Below, one piece after another: positions 12,599 through 24,479 of a stretch of DNA of 64,000 nucleotides; positions within the stretch are counted from its first letter, which is position 1; every line of letters begins with the position of its first letter. Source of the DNA: Portunus trituberculatus (lineage: Eukaryota; Arthropoda; Malacostraca; Decapoda; Portunidae); NCBI RefSeq assembly GCF_017591435.1, contig NC_059276.1:8195276-8259275 (forward strand), given 5' to 3'. The position numbers and the translations under genes were made by a program. The notes under the pieces were generated by a model that ran no database searches, was not told the DNA's origin, and worked only from the letters and a program-made list of their open reading frames with translations.

Positions 12599-12960
12599 CA
12601 ATAGGGATGTACGTTTTGATGACTTTCAGAACTGTCACTAAAATTCTGTAATTAACTTAAGTTCTGACCGTCCCGTGAAATTTCTTAAAAGAGAGAGCAC
12701 ACTTTTGGTCCCCCCTCTCTCTCTCTCTCTCTCTCTGTTTTGTTTTCCATCCCATTTTCTTTCTATCCCATTTTTCTTCTTTGTCTTTTCTTATTTCTTG
12801 AAGTTAGTGTTGTTAAATGTTTCTTCTTCATTTTTTTTTAGTTTTTTTCAGGTTAATTAGTTTGTCCCCAAGATATGGCATGTGCGGTTCTTTCGTTTTT
12901 ATGTGTGTTTTTTGATGTTTGTGGTTCTTTGTCTCGGTTTTGCGTTTGTTCTTCTCTATC

Positions 12961-13093
12961 GTTGTTGTTGTTTTTGTGGTGGTGATGATGGTGGTGGTGG
13001 TGGTGGTGGTGGTGATGATGTTTGATAGTACTTTTAATACTTGAGCTTCATCCACTATCTACAACATCAGCAACAACAACTATAACAACAACA

Positions 13094-13130
<37 letters not shown>

Positions 13131-13183
13131 TTACTACTACTACTACTACTCTACTAACACTGCTACTACTACTTCTACTACTA

Positions 13184-13222
<39 letters not shown>
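12961..13222. repeat. trinucleotide complex: GTT, GGT, CAA and CTA arrays
   Basis: GTT then GGT/GAT units run at 12961-13020. After about 40 bp, CAA units (13065-13095) grade into a long CTA array (13095-13222) with a TACTACTTC-type interruption. Apparent poly-Thr and poly-Val frames are artefacts. Confidence 0.95.
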
Positions 13223-13588
13223 TGAAGGAGATGAAGGGATGAGAAAGACAAAGAGAAGAGGGACGAAAGAGGACGAAGGATCGAAGAGCATTAAAAAAAA
13301 ATGATAGGAAGGAAAAAAGTTAAAAAAAACTGAGAAAAAACGGAATACATGGGGAATGAAAAAAAAGAAAATAGGTAAAAAGGAAAGAAAAAGGAGGAAA
13401 ATAAACAAAAACTGAAAAGTAGGACGACCCAATCACCTCCGAAAAAAAAAACATGAAAAAGACGAAAAAACAGGAAATAGAGCAATAATTTAAGAAAAAG
13501 GTCAGAGGAGGAGAGAAAAGAAACGGCGGAAATAAAAACCATAAATGACAAACAACAACAAAGAGAGCAAGAAAGTAAGACACCAACG

Positions 13589-13657
13589 ACACACACACAC
13601 ACACACACACACGTTAATGTGTTAATAAATGTCAACCTGCAACCTTTCCGTACATGG

Positions 13658-13709
<52 letters not shown>
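13589..13709. repeat. (CA)n and (GA)n microsatellites
   Basis: CA at 13589-13612 and GA at 13661-13709. The 13290-13560 flank is A-rich without a gene. Confidence 0.96.
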
Positions 13710-13715
<6 letters not shown>

Positions 13716-13951
13716 CTCCTTATCCAGTTCCTTTCAAAAGTCCGATCTAATTAAGGACACTTGTTATAGAATAGAGGAAAATATTAGATAAGTTAACCCT
13801 TGAATTTGTCTCTTAAATATAATTAGTAACAGAAAACGGGATTGCCTATAATTACGCATCATAAATTACCTTATTTTTTCACCTTATCAATACTAAGTTA
13901 CTGTCCCATCAATTCACCTTAAAGAAACTCCTATTCTGATTGTAAACTTAA

Positions 13952-14156
13952 CATCTTCAGTACCATGACACGCTTTCCTATTCATTCTTCTTACTATTTG
14001 GTAATTCTATACAACTTCAGAAACTCATGTGGGGATTAAAATAGTGAAGACTGTGGCCATTAATCTTCTGACCTCCATAGACCCTTCCTAATGTCAATAA
14101 AATCGTCTAATCACACCCAAAATTCATGGTAAAAATGTGTCCCAGTACTGAAAGGG
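13952..14156 (-). mobile_element. TTAA-flanked MITE, copy 3 (205 bp, both TTAA intact)
   Basis: The best-preserved insertion of the family, in reverse orientation. Intact TTAA at 13948-13951 and 14157-14160 bracket it exactly. The two ends are inverted: TTCAGTACCATGACACG inward from the left, and TTCAGTACTGGGACACA read inward from the right on the other strand. Internal landmarks are AGAAACTCATGTGGGGATTA and GACCTCCATAGACCCTTCCT. No open frame of note. Confidence 0.92.
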
Positions 14157-14330
14157 TTAAAGGAAAGGTAAATCAGACTCTACGTTAAAACAGAACTCAA
14201 TAAGAACATTTGCTATACCATAAGAGCATTTTTTTTCTTATTTTCCTTTTTTTGGTTGAGTTATCCCTTAAGTCTCACGTGATGGTACGAATAGCTCATT
14301 TTCTTCACGTAAAAGAAATGTAGTGACAGA

Positions 14331-14333
<3 letters not shown>

Positions 14334-14384
<51 letters not shown>
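14334..14384. repeat. (GA)n microsatellite
   Basis: About 25 GA units, with CT arrays in inverted orientation 65 bp downstream. Confidence 0.97.
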
Positions 14385-14385
<1 letters not shown>

Positions 14386-14447
14386 AATTATCAATAGAAC
14401 ATGCAAGTCCTCTCCTTCCATATTAAAAAGAGGAAATGTCATTCTAT

Positions 14448-14449
<2 letters not shown>

Positions 14450-14519
<70 letters not shown>

Positions 14520-14591
14520 GTCAGGAGAGAAAAGCTAATCCCAACAAGCCTCTCAATCCTCTTCCTCTCCCTTCGAGTATCTCTCAGTCAG

Positions 14592-14644
<53 letters not shown>

Positions 14645-14763
14645 CTTGTATCTACTTACATTATTTGTATCTTCTTTATTCATATATATTTATCTATTTA
14701 TCTATTTCAGCTTTCATTGGTGATACTTTCAATCATCAATTCTCTCTCTCTCTCTCTCTCTGT
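14450..14763. repeat. three (CT)n microsatellites
   Basis: CT arrays at 14450-14517, 14593-14639 and 14742-14763, separated by unique spacers of about 75-100 bp. The middle spacer contains TATCTATT tetranucleotide traces. Confidence 0.97.
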
Positions 14764-14790
14764 CTGGTAGCGACACATTTCCGGTGTCTG

Positions 14791-14928
14791 ATTGGTGGAG
14801 ACAATATGAACCCGGCGCATTCCTGACCGGTGATTGGACGAGCGCGTAATGACGTCATTTCCGTTGCGCGGCCACTAATGGCTGAATCATATGGACATAA
14901 CAACTACCTTTGATTATCGATGACGTCA
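14791..14928. promoter_or_regulatory. promoter-like cluster: two CRE palindromes and two inverted CCAAT boxes
   Basis: ATTGG (inverted CCAAT) occurs at 14791-14795 and 14833-14837, 42 bp apart. The full CRE palindrome TGACGTCA occurs twice, at 14850-14857 and 14921-14928, 71 bp apart. The surrounding 14770-15260 is richer in GC and CpG than its neighbours. CREB/ATF factors bind TGACGTCA and NF-Y binds CCAAT. The density suggests a promoter or enhancer, but no downstream gene is recognisable. Confidence 0.4.
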
Positions 14929-15259
14929 GATCAGGTAACGTGTTAATGAAATGACCAATTAATTAATTTCAACATGCAAATTTCGCCATGCAATTTCTGT
15001 CGTGAACGCAATGCTTCGCCACGCCCTGAACGAAGCAATGTGAACTACGTGAACGATGCGGCTGGTTCGGACACTCTATGTATGCAAACACTTATGAGTC
15101 ATTAAGCTTGTGTTTGGCCGTAAACATTACTCTGCTGTTACAACGTCAAAAACAGCCGAATTTAGCGCCATAATCACCACCACCAACACTGTCCCTGCTC
15201 CGTGGCGCCGCTGCTCCACGCGCGCCTCACTCACTACACAGCCGCTCAATTACCTGTGT

Positions 15260-17310
15260 TTAGTTGTGCTTCATTGTGTATTAGGAAGGAGGGAGTTTTT
15301 TCATGATTGGTTTTCCTTATACTATTAAGCTATTATGTTTGTTATTGTTTGTGAAGTTGATCGCGTTTTGTCTTTCTGGAATGTTCGTTGTTGCAGTCTT
15401 GATTTGTTATTATATTAAAAAAAACAATGATTTATCTGTTTGTTTTCTTTTTTTATTAGGAGAGATATTTTTATTACCACATTTTTTTCATTGTTCTGTC
15501 GTTGCATTTTAATTGTTTTTTGTTAATGTGAAAGGAAATAAGTTTATCTGATCCATGCTTCTATCTTCCTGGAAAGTGATGTTCTTTTTCATTGTTACTC
15601 TTCATTGCTTCATTGTCACATTCCTCAGTTTGCAAGGTGAAAGGAAATCATCAGTAATTCTTTTCATCACAATATCATAAAAGTAATTAGTTTTTCTCTT
15701 TCAGAACTAGCAAAGCAGTACCTTCATTTCAATCATTAAATATCTCACTTATCATAAAGGAAAATCATTTATGCATTGTATCAAGTCTATTCAATATTCA
15801 CTCATTTATTCACTGCAATTTAATCTTTTCTTCTTACCAGACTCAAGTTTCGGTGCTTCATTAAAATACACGGAATATCACATTACTCGTATCATTATAT
15901 CTCTTCCTCCTGTTTAATCTTGATCACCAAACATTATTCCCATCATTACATTTTTTCTCCTCTCATTTTAAATCCTCATCACTAACTTTCCTATCTTTTC
16001 CCGATATTTACAGTTTATTTTCTCATTCCTTCGGCCTTGAATCATAACACTATTTTGTAGGATAATTTCACAAAGCTTTCACACTAAAGTAATTATTTTT
16101 CCTCACTTACTCTTGTCTCACCTTTCTTTCAGTCTATCAAGTTGTAATTACGTGAATCTTCCTTAAAAGTTATCCATTTTTATTCTTTTCTATTCTTTTC
16201 TTCCTCTTTTCTTCCCCTGATGCGTTTTCTTTACGTATTTTGACTTTATCGCTTCGCCTTTTCTCTTTCCCTTCCTTTCTCTAATTTTACGCTTCTTAGA
16301 AATCTTTCGTCCTAAATCCCCGCGTCTTCGTATTTTCTTTACATTCACGTATTCATTATATGCAGGAAGACGCTCGCCTTTACTTCCTTATATATGTCAT
16401 CATTTTTCATATGCATATTTTCCTTTCCTCCTCCTTTTTTCTTTTTCTCCACCTGCTCCAACTTTTATTCAGAGTATTTGCTTCTTAGTATTCCTTTCGC
16501 AAACTCAACTTTTCCTATTCTCTTCCTCGTCCTCCTCCTCCTTCTATCCTTAGTCCTCCTCTTTCTCCTCCGACCTACTTCTATTCCTCATCCCATCTTC
16601 TTGTTCCTTGCACTATCCAATCTTTACTTTTCCTCCTCCTTTTCCTTCTCTTCTTCGTTCTCATCCCTTGCCTCCTCCTTATTCTGGTTCCGTTTCCTCT
16701 CTCACTATTCCTTACACCAAACCTTTACCTTTCATTCTCCTTCACATTCTCATTCTCCTTTCGTTCATTCTTCTCAAGAAATGGCCTCACCTGCTCCCTC
16801 CCTCCCTTTCTCTTCCCGTGGCTATGTGCAGCAATGTCTCAGCTCCAGCCGTGGCACTTTATCTCCCCTGAGGCACTGTGGCACGTCTTGTACAAGTAGG
16901 GTTGGCACTCATACCTGTCACGCCCAATATTAGCACCTGCGCCACTAAGGTAAGGTAACGGATGAATATTACTGTCTTTCCGCGAGTATTACTGGTGATA
17001 TTTCCTGTGGGTCTGTAAGCAAGGGAGGGTAATGTTAGCTGGGACCAGAAACCACGGTAATAGGGATGTGTGGGAGCTTGCGTGTGGTGTGCTGTGGCGG
17101 TGGTGGTGTGTAAGGTTTGTTTTGTGCAGGTTTGTTGTGTTGGTGTTCGTTGAGTGGTCGTTTGTTTTTACTCACTACTTCTGTTTTGGGTTCTCCTTCT
17201 ACCTATACTACTACTCCTCGCCCACCTTTGCCTACTACTGCTTCTGCTATTGCTACTGCTGCTCTTCCATATACATAATTTTGTACTTTCTAGGCAAACC
17301 ATTATCTTGG
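15260..17310. other. long T/C-rich unique interval, no gene recognised
   Basis: AT-rich at first (15300-15900), then strongly pyrimidine-biased on the plus strand (16100-16900). Frames here are Phe/Leu/Ser-rich, have no domain and follow base composition. Confidence 0.5.
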
Positions 17311-17319
17311 AAGAATTTA

Positions 17320-17345
17320 GTGTGTGTGTGTGTGTGTGTGTGTGT
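17320..17345. repeat. (GT)n microsatellite
   Basis: About 13 GT units. Confidence 0.96.
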
Positions 17346-17472
17346 TCTGTGTGCTCTCCCTTATTTTCTTTCTTTCCTGCTTTCTTCTTTTCCTCGTAAA
17401 TTCCTTCTTTTTTATAATTTCCTCGTGTTTCGTTCCCCTTCCTTACATATACATTCATTGACACTTTTATCT

Positions 17473-17473
17473 C

Positions 17474-17528
<55 letters not shown>
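17473..17528. repeat. compound (CT)n-(GT)n microsatellite
   Basis: About 11 CT units switch directly to about 16 GT units, the same junction type as at 2284 and 37720. Confidence 0.96.
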
Positions 17529-17529
<1 letters not shown>

Positions 17530-17530
<1 letters not shown>

Positions 17531-18590
17531 TGAGTGCTCGCTGAACAACTACAGTACCCTCACCATTTAGTCCTAAGCCCCGTAACAACAGCACTTCACT
17601 TGTAGCTTGAGTGTACAATACATGTGCTAACAACCCTTGGCAGTAATCAGAGCTAGTCAAACAGGACACACAGGGAGAGGAGAGGGGGAGAGGTGAGGAT
17701 ATTTGCAGATGTTTAAGTGGGGATCCGTTACTGTGCGGATGTCTGGCGTGGATGTGGTGGTGGAGGTGGTAGTGGATGCGGTCGACTCATGCATTTCACC
17801 CACTTTATCTGTTTCATCCACCAATACGAACCGGAGTGAATCTGAAGCAGGAAAGGTGGTTGTATCTTACCGCCGACCGACTGCCTTGAATTTGTAAGTG
17901 TGAATCTCCCGCCCGTGATGGAGAGGCAGGGGAAGGCAGGGAGAGGGAAGGGAGAGGTGGGAATAGAGGAGAGGTAGGGAGAGGCGTGCTTTATTTACTA
18001 CTTGATGCTTCAGTTGAGATGAATGTGAAGTTAGTAATGGCAGTGAGAATGTGAGAGACGTGGCGATCAAATGAATCTGTACTGTAGTTTACGTTCTGCC
18101 ATGTGAACAGTAAAGAAAATGAGAGAAAAATAGTTACCTTTGTCTTCCCCCTTCTCCCCTTCTTCCCCTTCTTCCTTCATCACCCTATGGCCTCAATGTG
18201 CCTCACTGGACAAGACTTGATGGTAGGATAATGAAAGGTTTGGTACACGCTGCAGTTCACTTGATATCTCGACCCTCTCCCTCTCTCCTCCATACACGAG
18301 TCAATGCTCTACAGTGTAAGGAATAACTGCCTGGGAAATTCTAAAGATGTAGCGGAGAATTGGCCTCAGATTGCCTTTAGATACCAAGCTGTAGCACAAA
18401 AAAGCTTAATGAAAACAATTGCAAAGCGTCGTATATTTCGTGGTCAGGAAAAATTACTTCTCATACACACGCATATGCATACACGCACGCATACGCACAC
18501 ACGCACCTAACATCTACTGATTCCACAAACTATACTCTAATGGTGAACTCAATATGCAATTAGTGATATCTGACACTAATGAAGAGCCTT
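17530..18590. other. unique interval, nothing recognised
   Basis: Mixed composition with a GGGAGAGG-rich purine stretch at 17920-17980 and an imperfect CACGCA/CATACG repeat at 18470-18508. No gene features. Confidence 0.45.
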
Positions 18591-19285
18591 GCTGATCCCT
18601 TTCAACTTCCCTTCCTTTCCTTTCCCTTTCCCCTTCCTTCTCTTCCTCCCTATAATGGTCTTTCCCCTTTCATCTTCCTACAATTCTCTCCTCATCCTCA
18701 ATGGAGCCTCATTTTCCTTTCCCTTCTAGTATCTTTTTCATATTTTCCTCCTTTTCTTTTCCTTCTCCTTTCTCCTTCTTTCTCTTCCTCCCTATAATGA
18801 TATCTCCTCTTTGTTTCATCTTCCTATAATTCCCTCCTCCTTCATAACGAAGCCTCATCTTCTTTTCCCTTTTCGTATCTTTTCATATTTTCTTTCTTTT
18901 TCTTCTGTAGTCATTCTTTTACTTTTCCTCTTACAACCTTCTACCATTTCTCTTCTTTTCTACAAGTCTTCTTTTTCTTCTTTTCCTTCCTGCCCTTCCC
19001 TTCTATAGACTTTTCCTCTTCCTTTTCATTCTTCAACACCTCTTCCTTCTTTTCCTACGTTTTCAGTTCTTGCACCGTCTAATTTTCATTTCCTTCCATA
19101 TCCTTTCTTTCTCTTCCCCTCAACACCCTTTCTTTTCTTCTCCATCATACATCTTTGCCTCTCCCTCCTTCAGATTTCTTTCGTCCCTTTTTGACCTTCC
19201 CTGTACCAATTCCTGTCTCCTCCTACAAGCCTTCCCCCTTTCTTGATCCTCTTCCTCTCCCTCTCTCTCTCTCTCTCTCTCACAC
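18590..19285. repeat. ~700-bp polypyrimidine-biased tract
   Basis: The plus strand is overwhelmingly C/T with repeated TTTCCTT and CTTCCTCCCTATAAT-type blocks. The latter recurs near 18640, 18785 and 18826, hinting at a degenerate longer unit. Ends in (CT)n at 19260-19281. Confidence 0.65.
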
Positions 19286-19660
19286 CTCAAATTTTCTCGC
19301 CTGCATTCCCCAAAATGACTTAACCTTTATGCTTTCCTTAGGCAATAATGTGACTTTTAAGGAGCATGTGTGATTTGCAAGCTATTTCGCCTCATAAAAA
19401 TTTTAATAACGTTGCGACGGCAAGGCAAGGACGAGTCAGGATATTTATTATTTTTTTTTTTAGAAAGATGTGTGATTTTCGAGTGATTTCCTTCCTAGAG
19501 CCTCACTGGAGTTCAAGGTAAAATATATGCATGGATCTGGAATTTCCCATTTTTTTTTGTAACTCAATTTCTTTCCACTTCAGTTTCTATGCTTTGAAAT
19601 CTCCCCTTTTTTCTAATTTCACGTTCTTTTCACCTCATTTTCTACGTGATTCTGCTTCAT

Positions 19661-20295
19661 GTCGTAGAAAACGGATTGGTCTTAAATCCAGGCAGTACAG
19701 GAGGTCAGTGAAGGTAGTACGTCGTAAATTCAAGACCTAGGTCGTAGTTTCTGGTGGTAAGTCGTAGGTTAAGAACTCAAGTGGCGGAATTAGAGTCTAT
19801 GTTGTAGTTTCAAACCGGGAGTCACGTAAGCAGGTCGTAAACTCATAATTCAGGGTCGTAAGGTCGTAAATTCGGGTCGCAAGTTTGTAATTCAAGTCTT
19901 AAGTTCGTGGATTTAAGTCGTAAGTTCGTAATTCGGCTACTTATTTCGTTATTCAAGACGTAAGTTCGTATATTCGCGTCGTAAGTTCTCAGATTTAAGT
20001 CGTAAGTTCGTAATTCGGCCAGTAAATTCGTAATTCAAGTCATAAGTTCATAGATTTAAGTTGTAAACCCGTAATTAAGTTAGTAAGTTTGTAATTCAAG
20101 GCGTAAGTTCATAGACTCAGGTTATAAGTTCGTAGATTTAAGTCGTAAGTTCGTAAATTCAGGTTATAAGTTCGTAAATTTGATTCGTAAGTTCTTAATT
20201 CAGATGGTAAGTTCGAGATTCAGGTGTTTAATTCATACAATCAAATCGTAAATCAAACATTTCAATCGTAAGCTCAAAAAGTCAGATCGTAAAAC
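19661..20295. repeat. ~20-21-bp minisatellite, about 30 degenerate units
   Basis: The unit approximates AAGTCGTAAGTTCGTAATTC. Variants run continuously for about 630 bp, with swaps such as CGTAG/CATAG, GATTTAAG and TCGGCCAG. A run of about 19 A (20298-20316) follows the end. It keeps unusually many CG dinucleotides for this window. Not coding in any frame. Confidence 0.9.
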
Positions 20296-20638
20296 AAAAA
20301 AAAAAAAAAAAAAACTTGGTAGGAAGTGTGTTGCTATTAATCCCCTTAAATAGATAAACCTTTTTTTGGGAGGGCTCTAAAGGATTAAACAGTATTTTTT
20401 CCTTCCCTCTCTGAAGTTAATCGCAATTTTCTCCAACTATACGAGGTGGGCCTGCGCTCTAATTAAACAAAAGTACTTCCATAAACAGTAGAAGTAATTA
20501 GAAAAAGCTCTTTTGTAATAGCATTCATTGATAGCGTTAATTATTTCCATTGATGACTGTTTCTATCTCTGCAATACTGCCTGTTCTTTAAAGCCTTCCA
20601 TTATTCTTTCTTTTTTGTAACAGTCTGTACTTTACTTC

Positions 20639-20641
<3 letters not shown>

Positions 20642-20696
<55 letters not shown>

Positions 20697-20721
20697 ATCC
20701 ATAAAATCTCCATCCACCCAT

Positions 20722-20759
<38 letters not shown>

Positions 20760-20852
20760 ACACACACACACACTAAAACTCCCTGAGCGTTTAACTTACT
20801 TAAATCACCACCAGTCGATAGGGCAGAGTTTCTCCCAATAATCGGTGACTGC

Positions 20853-20912
<60 letters not shown>
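20642..20912. repeat. (GA)n, (CA)n and (GA)n microsatellites
   Basis: GA at 20642-20694, CA with one GA variant at 20726-20774, and a second GA at 20858-20912. Confidence 0.97.
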
Positions 20913-20913
<1 letters not shown>

Positions 20914-21060
20914 AGAGTGGTAGGGTTGTGTCCGCTTTGGAAACACTGTCGAGGTTTAGTTAACGCCGCCAGTGCTTACTTGAGATAAATATTTGAAGCT
21001 GATGATTTTTATAGGTGTATTTTGGTATGTGTTGTGGTTTTTGGGGTATTTTTGGAGTTT

Positions 21061-21225
21061 TTGTTGTTGTTGTTGTTGTTATTGTTGTTATTGTTGTTGT
21101 TGTTGCTGTTGTTATTGCTGGAAAAGAAAACATAAATATTGGAATGCATATAAGGAAAGCTTCAAATTAATACGCCTGTAAATTTCAGACTGTGTTGCTG
21201 CTGTTGCTGTTGTTGCTATTGTTGT
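21061..21225. repeat. (GTT)n arrays
   Basis: GTT units with ATT and GCT variants at 21061-21118, and a second cluster at 21189-21225. Confidence 0.92.
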
Positions 21226-22387
21226 GTTGCCATCTATGCCCCAGTACGTAATACCATACCTACTTTCCATAAACACTCGTACAAAACTTTCACAAACCAC
21301 ACATATAAGAATTTTTTTGCATTTTACCGCCACTCAAACATTCAAACATTTTACATAACGTTGGATTTCCCTCTGACATATTGCTGGTCTTTCTGACGCG
21401 CATATTGCCATCACTGCTGCTCCTGCCGTCTATAAAACTTTTACATAACCCGTTGAGATTCTACATAAATCCCATACGCTATCAGAGGCTCATACATTTT
21501 CCAATCTTTCATATCACGTGACAGACTATGCGCCTTTTCAACGGTACGCCTGGAAACCTCATAGGCGAAGATCCCTACACTACCCACTCTACAGAGAAGC
21601 CACATATTCTCTCCCATATCCTTCCTCCTTTTGAAAATAGGTAAAAAGGAAGGAAAAGAAGAAAAAAACACCAGTGCCTATATATTACTACTTCACTGTC
21701 ACACTTTACGCGTACCTCCGTCCTTCCTTCGCATCTGTTATGAGACGCTGTACCCGAAAAGCGTAACAAGCACCATAGAAAGACATCGTAAGGGTAACTG
21801 ACGGGCAGACGAGACGTGACGCGTGGGTTAAAATGAACGATCATGCAAAATAGGGACAAATAATGTTAATAGGGAAATAAGTGACAAGAGAAAGAGAGAG
21901 AGAGAAAAGAGAGTATAGCTATTTGAAATTAGAGAAAATAGACAGGAGAGGAAAGAAATATTAAGATGAATAGCTAAAAGTAACGGGTGGGATAAAGTTA
22001 ATGATCATGCAAAATAAGAAAAAGTTTTGTTAATAGGGATATAAGTGACGATAGAGAATATAGCTATTTAGAATTGCGGAAAATAGAGACAGGAGAGGAA
22101 AAAGATTATGCTGACGGCAGAGACTATGGACATGAAAAAATAAGGAAAAAAAATAACAAGGAAAAAAATACCATACAACATTGATGGGAAAAGAAAAAAA
22201 ATCATAGAAAAATAAGGAAAAGGGTTGACAGGAAAAGTACAGTGATGCAAAATTGAATAGAAAAACAGTATGGGGGAAGAAAATAATAAGGAAAAGTGGG
22301 GAGAAAATAACAAGTGAAGGAGACAAACAAAAAACGGGAACAAACGTGACTGGAAAGAAAATAATACAAAAACCTAGAAAAAAAAGT

Positions 22388-22390
<3 letters not shown>
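21226..22390. other. unique interval with a local duplication, no gene
   Basis: The phrase AATGATCATGCAAAATA with its flanks occurs near 21836 and again near 21999. Both are followed by a TTAATAGGGA-type block and later by TATAGCTATTT (21915 and 22063), so about 160 bp was duplicated. 22100-22380 is A-rich. Confidence 0.6.

Positions 22391-22476
<86 letters not shown>
22391..22476. repeat. (GA)n microsatellite
   Basis: About 43 perfect GA units. Confidence 0.98.
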
Positions 22477-22480
<4 letters not shown>

Positions 22481-22682
22481 GTCATTCAGAATAAGGGAGG
22501 AAAAGAATGACAGATATAACACAAGGGTGGATTAATTTAGCGCTACTGTCTGTCATCAAGCGGAGTTAAAACAGAGGATTAAAAACAAATACATGAGGTG
22601 TATGACAGACAGGTGTGTGGATGGGTCACATTATTAGTATATGAATGAGTGATGGCTATTTGGCGTCATTCCCTCCAGCGTG

Positions 22683-22685
<3 letters not shown>

Positions 22686-22775
<90 letters not shown>
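22686..22775. repeat. (GA)n microsatellite
   Basis: About 45 perfect GA units. Confidence 0.98.
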
Positions 22776-22776
<1 letters not shown>

Positions 22777-23384
22777 GAACCTTCACCCTCACACACACGT
22801 AGAAAAACGGCAATGACAACACTTCCAATGATTAATCAATAAAAAGTGAAAAAAAAACTGATCTTTGACCTTTTTTTCTATAGGAACAAGGTTTTTTTTT
22901 CAATTAATATTTGTTGTTCCTGGATGTACCACTGTTACATAAAAAAACAAAAACAATAACGAACACAACTCTATCACTACTGTAGCATGAGCATTGCCAT
23001 TCACCCACTCACTTCTACCAATCACTCAGCTAAACGACCTATGATCATCCCTCGTGTCTCACCCTCTACTGCCACTAACATCTATGCTAACACTGAGTGA
23101 ATCTAACCACCGGCTGTCCCTTGCGTGCTGAGAGGCGCTCGAGGAGTACTAGACGGCAAATCCAGAGAGACGGGAAGTTAGGTGCAAAAATTAGATCAAA
23201 GCAAGGTTGATGAAGCACTGATGAGGCAGAGGTCGAAGTCTTTATGTGTTCTTTATGTGTGAGGTGGATCTGTCAGTAATCCAGGGTTGTTTTTACGTTC
23301 TTTGCCTTTGTGTGTGTTGTGTTGATGGGAACTCGTATTTGTTTTGCAGTATCAGTAGAAGGAAATCTTTGTTGTTTTCTTGCA

Positions 23385-23830
23385 GGCATGATTTCTGGAG
23401 ATACTTTATTCCTCTAGTATTTACCTTCTGGTTTCTGAGACTCATCATTGGTTTTTTTCTACTTGTGACATTAGAAGGAAAAATAAGTACTTGTGGGTTC
23501 ATCTTAGTACACGTAGACAGATTTTTGCGTTTCCTTTGCCGTTTTTCTTTCCTATTCACCTTCTGTTTTCTGAGTCTCAGGATTTTTCTTTCTATTAGTG
23601 ACATTAGAAGAAAAATAAGTGCTTGTGGGTTCATCTTAATACATGTTGATAGGTTTTTGCGTTTCCTTTGCCGTGATTTCTTTAGATATTGTGTGTTTCG
23701 TGTCTTCCTCGTGTTTCCCAGATGCTTATAATTGTTTCCTTACTTTAATGATACCATAAGGAAAATGAAGTGTTTGTGGCCTCCTCTCAGTACACGTGGA
23801 GAGACATAACTTATCATTTCAACTTATTTC
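23385..23830. repeat. ~132-bp tandem duplication with a third diverged copy
   Basis: GACATTAGAAGGAAAAATAA plus CTTGTGGGTTCATCTTAGTACA (split here) occurs at about 23468 and again at about 23600. A diverged copy (ATAAGGAAAATGAAGTGTTT) is near 23756. The 132-bp spacing is a multiple of three, so a plus-strand frame starting with GTG at 23246 stays open through two copies and repeats CGFIL.HVDRFLRFLC. The frame is hydrophobic and unrecognised, and I treat it as a by-product of the repeat. Confidence 0.75.
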
Positions 23831-24142
23831 AAAAAGCTTTAAGATATGAAAAGAAGCGGCATAAAGAAAATAAAATGGAGGAAATTAATATGAATAAACG
23901 CCGAGAGCAACAGGAAATAATGAAGGCATAAAGTGAAAAATTATATGAGAAAGCATTTTTTTTCTCGCTGGCAAAACAAGTTCATAATATTCCTAGGATG
24001 CAGAGGATAAGTGAAAATAATAAAGGTTTCAAAACGAAAGAGAAACATTACCTCATTATGAACAGCAGACCTTTCGCTCGTCCTTCTCCTCCCTGCAAGT
24101 GTTTATAGTATGAACAACAATGAAAAAAAATGACCAAGTTAA

Positions 24143-24313
24143 TCCCTTCAGTACTGAGAGGCATTTTTACCTTGAGTTTTTGGTATGACTAGATGATTTT
24201 ATTAACATTAGGAAGGGTCACTATTCTAATCTCCATATGAGTTTCTGAAGCTGTATAAAATCAATAAATAGTAAGTGCAATGAATATGGAAACGCGCCAT
24301 GGTACTGAAGGGG
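24143..24313 (+). mobile_element. TTAA-flanked MITE, copy 4 (171 bp, internal deletion)
   Basis: TTAA at 24139-24142 and at 24314-24317 bracket the element exactly. The ends are TCCCTTCAGTACTGAGAGGC and CATGGTACTGAAGGGG, clearly inverted. Compared with the 205-bp copies it lacks about 34 bp between AGGAAGGGTC and ACTATTCTAATC. Confidence 0.92.
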
Positions 24314-24479
24314 TTAATCGAATACAGAAAGAAATTGTGAGACCTCAACACTCTTTGTAGTATAGGAATGTAACAATTGATGGACGAAGATTGCCCACCA
24401 TTCTGAGCTACTGACAGTGGATAAACATAATTTCTCAGGATAATATACCACAAAAAAAAAAGAATTAATAAATCTTTTC

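Noticed and set aside
18470..18508. Alternating purine-pyrimidine CACGCA/CATACG stretch as a functional Z-DNA element
   Set aside because: Short and imperfect; many longer CA/GT arrays in the window are better candidates.
23246..23731. 161-codon open frame as a membrane protein gene
   Set aside because: It starts at GTG, and its hydrophobicity and internal repeat follow from a T-rich 132-bp tandem duplication.
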